Positions 61,793 through 64,000 of a stretch of DNA of 64,000 nt are shown piece after piece. The position numbers were made by a program, and so were the translations under genes. The first letter of the stretch is position 1. Every line of letters begins with the position of its first letter. The notes beneath the pieces were generated by a model. It made no database searches. It had not been told where the DNA came from and saw only the letters and a list, made by a program, of their open reading frames with translations. The stretch covers positions 204,659 to 268,658 of the forward strand of contig NZ_BNAR01000012.1 in assembly GCF_014653695.1 (NCBI RefSeq), given 5' to 3'. The stretch is from Lentzea cavernae. Lineage in GTDB: Bacteria > Actinomycetota > Actinomycetes > Mycobacteriales > Pseudonocardiaceae.

Positions 61793-62476
61793 GTGCGGAT
61801 TCTGGTAGTCGAGGACGAGGCGCCTCTGGCCGACGCGATCGCTCGCGGCCTGAGGCGTGAAGGCATGGCCGTGGACGTCGCCTACGACGGCGAGACCGGG
61901 CACGAGAAGTCGACCGTCACGCGGTACGACGTCGTCGTGCTCGACCGCGACCTGCCCGGGATGTCCGGCGACGAGCTCTGCAAGGAGATCCTCAGCTCCG
62001 GCGCGCTCACCAGGGTCATGATGCTCACGGCCAGCGGATCCATCGAGGACCGCGTGTCCGGGCTGTCGCTCGGCGCGGACGACTACCTCGCGAAGCCGTT
62101 CGCGTTCCCCGAACTGGTCGCGCGCGTGCGGGCGCTGGCCCGGCGCGCCACTCCGGCGACGCCGCCGTTGCTGGCCGCCCAGGACGTGGAGCTGGACCCC
62201 GCGCGGCGCACCGTCTCGCGCGGCGGGCAGCCGATCGAGCTGACGCGCAAGGAGTTCGGCGTCCTCGAGGTGCTGCTCTCGGCCAAGGGGTCGGTCGTCA
62301 GCAGCGAGGAACTGCTGGAGCGCGTGTGGGACGAGAACGCCGATCCGTTCACCACGACCGTGCGCGTCACCGTGATGACGTTGCGCAAGAAACTGGGCGA
62401 GCCGGGCATCATCGACACCGTCGTGGGCTCGGGTTACCGGGTCCCCAGTGCTTCGAACGGCTCTGCCGAAGACTGA
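61793..62476 (+). CDS. Two-component response regulator, OmpR/PhoB family
   Basis: 227 residues, GTG start. Receiver domain with acidic pocket VEDEAPL, phospho-acceptor D51 (VLDRDLPG), T in MLTASG and K101 (LAKPF); C-terminal winged helix with LTRKEFGVLEVLL, VSSEELLERVWDE and TVRVTVMTLRKKLG ... VVGSGYRV. It binds DNA when phosphorylated by the kinase encoded 16 bp downstream. The regulated genes are unknown. Confidence 0.93.
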   Translation: MRILVVEDEAPLADAIARGLRREGMAVDVAYDGETGHEKSTVTRYDVVVLDRDLPGMSGDELCKEILSSGALTRVMMLTASGSIEDRVSGLSLGADDYLAKPFAFPELVARVRALARRATPATPPLLAAQDVELDPARRTVSRGGQPIELTRKEFGVLEVLLSAKGSVVSSEELLERVWDENADPFTTTVRVTVMTLRKKLGEPGIIDTVVGSGYRVPSASNGSAED

Positions 62477-62491
62477 TCTTTGGGGACTGAC

Positions 62492-63619
62492 ATGCGCCGG
62501 CGTGGGCCAGGACTGCGTCTGCGGATCACGCTGCTCACCACCGCGCTCGTGGCGGCGGTGAGCGCTGTTCTGCTGTTCCTCGGGTGGACGCTGGTCGGGC
62601 GGGTCTTCGACTCGTCGCCGTCGTTCCCCTCCGACAGCCAGGTCACGGTGGACGGCGTCACCGTCACCGTGAAGACGTTGACGGACGCGTTGACGGCGGC
62701 CGCCCGGCAGGACCTGCTGCGCGCGGGCCTCATCGCGTTCGCGTGCATCGTGCTGGCCGCTGCCGTGCTGGCGTGGACGTTCACCGGCCGTGTGCTCAAA
62801 CCGCTGCACGACGTCACAGGTGCCGCCCGCCAGCTGTCGGCCGAGTCGCTCGGCTCGCGGTTGCGGCTGGAAGGCCCGCGCGATGAGGTCGCCGACCTCG
62901 CGGACACGTTCGACGCGATGCTCGACCGGCTCGAAGCGGCCTTCGACTCGCAACGCCGGTTCGTGGCGAACGCATCGCACGAACTGCGCACCCCTCTCTC
63001 GGTGGTGCGCACCGAGCTGGACGTGACCCTGTCCGATCCCGACGCCGACGTCGAAGAGCTGCGCCGCATGGCCGGTGTCGTGCGCGCGGCGGGGGAGCGC
63101 GCCGAACAGTTGGTGTCCGCGCTGCTGCTGCTCGCGCGCACGGACGGGATCGGGCTCGCTGTCCGTGAGCCGGTCGACCTGTCCGCTGTGGTGGAGTCCG
63201 CGTGGAGGGCCGCACGCGCCGAGGCCGAGTCACGCAACCTGCGCAGCGTGTTCCGGTGCGTGCCGGCGCTCGCGGTCGGGGACCCCGCCCTGCTGGAGCG
63301 CATCGCCGGCAACCTGCTGGAGAACGCCGTCCGCCACAACCACGTCGGCGGGTGGATCGAGACCGTGGTCGAGACCGGGCCGCAGTGGTCGGTGCTGCGG
63401 GTGTCGTCGTCCGGACCGTTGATCCCGCCGGACCGCGTGGAGGAGCTGTTCGAGCCGTTCCGCCGCGGGGTCAAGGACCGGACCAGCCAGTCCGGCACGG
63501 GGCTCGGCCTGTCGATCGTGCGGGCCGCGGTGGCCGCTCACGGCGGGTTTGCGCAGGCAGTGGCTGTGCCGGCCGGTGGTCTGTCGGTCACCGTGCACTT
63601 GCCGAGTGCGCCCCACTGA
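62492..63619 (+). CDS. Two-component sensor histidine kinase
   Basis: 375 residues, ATG start (the earlier TTG is ignored). Two membrane helices (about residues 10-35 and 68-90) flank a short extracellular loop of about 35 residues; a HAMP linker follows (RVLKPLHDVTGAARQLSAE). H163 in the dimerisation box ASHELRTPLSVV is the phosphorylated residue; the ATPase domain has the N box NLLENAVRHN and G2 box SGTGLGLSIVRA. The G1 box reads VSSSGPLIPP, with Ser where Asp is canonical; related actinobacterial kinases often have Asn there. It partners the preceding response regulator. Confidence 0.92.
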   Translation: MRRRGPGLRLRITLLTTALVAAVSAVLLFLGWTLVGRVFDSSPSFPSDSQVTVDGVTVTVKTLTDALTAAARQDLLRAGLIAFACIVLAAAVLAWTFTGRVLKPLHDVTGAARQLSAESLGSRLRLEGPRDEVADLADTFDAMLDRLEAAFDSQRRFVANASHELRTPLSVVRTELDVTLSDPDADVEELRRMAGVVRAAGERAEQLVSALLLLARTDGIGLAVREPVDLSAVVESAWRAARAEAESRNLRSVFRCVPALAVGDPALLERIAGNLLENAVRHNHVGGWIETVVETGPQWSVLRVSSSGPLIPPDRVEELFEPFRRGVKDRTSQSGTGLGLSIVRAAVAAHGGFAQAVAVPAGGLSVTVHLPSAPH

Positions 63620-63732
63620 CCGTGGATACGAGATTCTTTGCGTGGCCCCGGTCACACTGTGCGTCGATCTTCGCGGGTTTGAGCCGTCTGCGCACTGTCT
63701 GACCTGGGGTTACGCCGTACGGGACCCCCGAT

Positions 63733-63761
63733 TTGGATCTCGTACAGGGCCCGTGTAAATT
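63733..63761 (+). promoter_or_regulatory. Candidate rRNA operon promoter
   Basis: TTGGAT (63733-63738), 17-base spacer, TAAATT (63756-63761), in a 380-bp non-coding stretch. rRNA operons in this group often have more than one promoter; other weak boxes occur further downstream. Confidence 0.4.
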
Positions 63762-64000
63762 TCTCCATGTCAGCACGGAACGGGCCGGGAAACACAGCCG
63801 GAACGGAGTGCGGCACAAGACTTCTAAGCCTGACACAGCCCCGGAAGTGACCCTCATCAGGGGGAAGCTGCGGTGAGCGCGTGTTCTTTGAGAACTCAAC
63901 AGCGTGCCGAAACACAGCCAGTAATATATGAATTATCTCCTCGTCGAGGTAGTTCCTTTGAGGCAAGACTAGATTGATGCCAGACATATTCCGTCTGGAG
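63762..64000 (+). promoter_or_regulatory. Leader of an rRNA operon; 16S gene lies just beyond the window
   Basis: TTTGAGAACTCAACAGCGTG (63887-63906) is the conserved antitermination/processing element found upstream of actinobacterial 16S genes. AT-rich sequence follows, then a hairpin CCAGAC / GTCTGG (63980-63998) like the processing stems before 16S. The mature 16S start is not reached. The absence of any coding frame with normal bias from 63620 on agrees. Confidence 0.8.

Overview
The window is high-GC actinobacterial chromosome. GC-rich third codon positions, many GTG and TTG starts, four-base stop/start overlaps, a mycobacterium-like order of conserved genes and clade-specific families (DUF3558, DUF3039, DUF3093, DUF3099, DUF3159, DUF3710, DUF4193, DUF7455) point to Actinobacteria, most likely Pseudonocardiales (Lentzea/Saccharothrix/Actinosynnema type). 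That placement is inferred from gene content and style, not from a database search.

Layout. 1-12.6 kb is mixed: the 3' end of a rhodanese, a DUF3558 lipoprotein, a protein deacetylase/acetyltransferase pair (AcuC with a GNAT-ligase fusion), an orphan amino-acid binding protein with a DasR-like GntR regulator, a leftward group (exported protein, RtcB RNA ligase, two related proteins of unknown function, one carrying an R/Q/T/E repeat region), a leaderless flavin monooxygenase and a chloramphenicol-phosphotransferase-like kinase. 12.7-22.4 kb is an oxidative uronate/aldarate cluster: IclR regulator, uronate dehydrogenase and alpha-ketoglutaric semialdehyde dehydrogenase leftward; ABC binding protein, two permeases, keto-deoxyglucarate dehydratase, glucarate dehydratase and an unrecognised TIM-barrel-like protein rightward. 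Together they should take up a uronate or aldarate and convert it to 2-oxoglutarate. 22.5-36.9 kb holds paired lipoproteins, class I fumarase, SigB, Dtd, a methyltransferase, a PucR regulator, pseudouridine catabolism (PsuG plus PfkB kinase), a YihY membrane protein, a DEAD/DEAH helicase and small DUF genes. 37.2-41.8 kb is a xylose-type ABC system with a ROK regulator.

42.5-59.4 kb matches the order I recall around Mycobacterium tuberculosis sigA (Rv2703 down to Rv2689c): sigA, ppgK, suhB, cei, DUF4193, DUF3093, dut, DUF3710, alpha/beta hydrolase, OB-fold protein, DUF3159, [inserted LuxR regulator and a small inverted-repeat element], two TrkA proteins, APC permease, TrmA-type methyltransferase; dxs follows. 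59.6-63.6 kb has an SPFH protein preceded by a long hairpin, a shortened cytochrome P450 with a divergent MarR regulator, and a two-component system. The window closes in the promoter and leader of an rRNA operon, just short of 16S.

The least explained signals are: a three-copy ~48-bp palindromic repeat (30.8 and 45.7 kb); an AT-rich palindrome RATATATY with paired base changes between copies; a 77-bp element with near-perfect 21-bp inverted ends that supplies a stop codon; the ~86-nt three-tier hairpin before the SPFH gene; the unknown last gene of the uronate operon; and the unknown gene pair beside rtcB. No CRISPR array, tRNA, intact insertion sequence or prophage was found.
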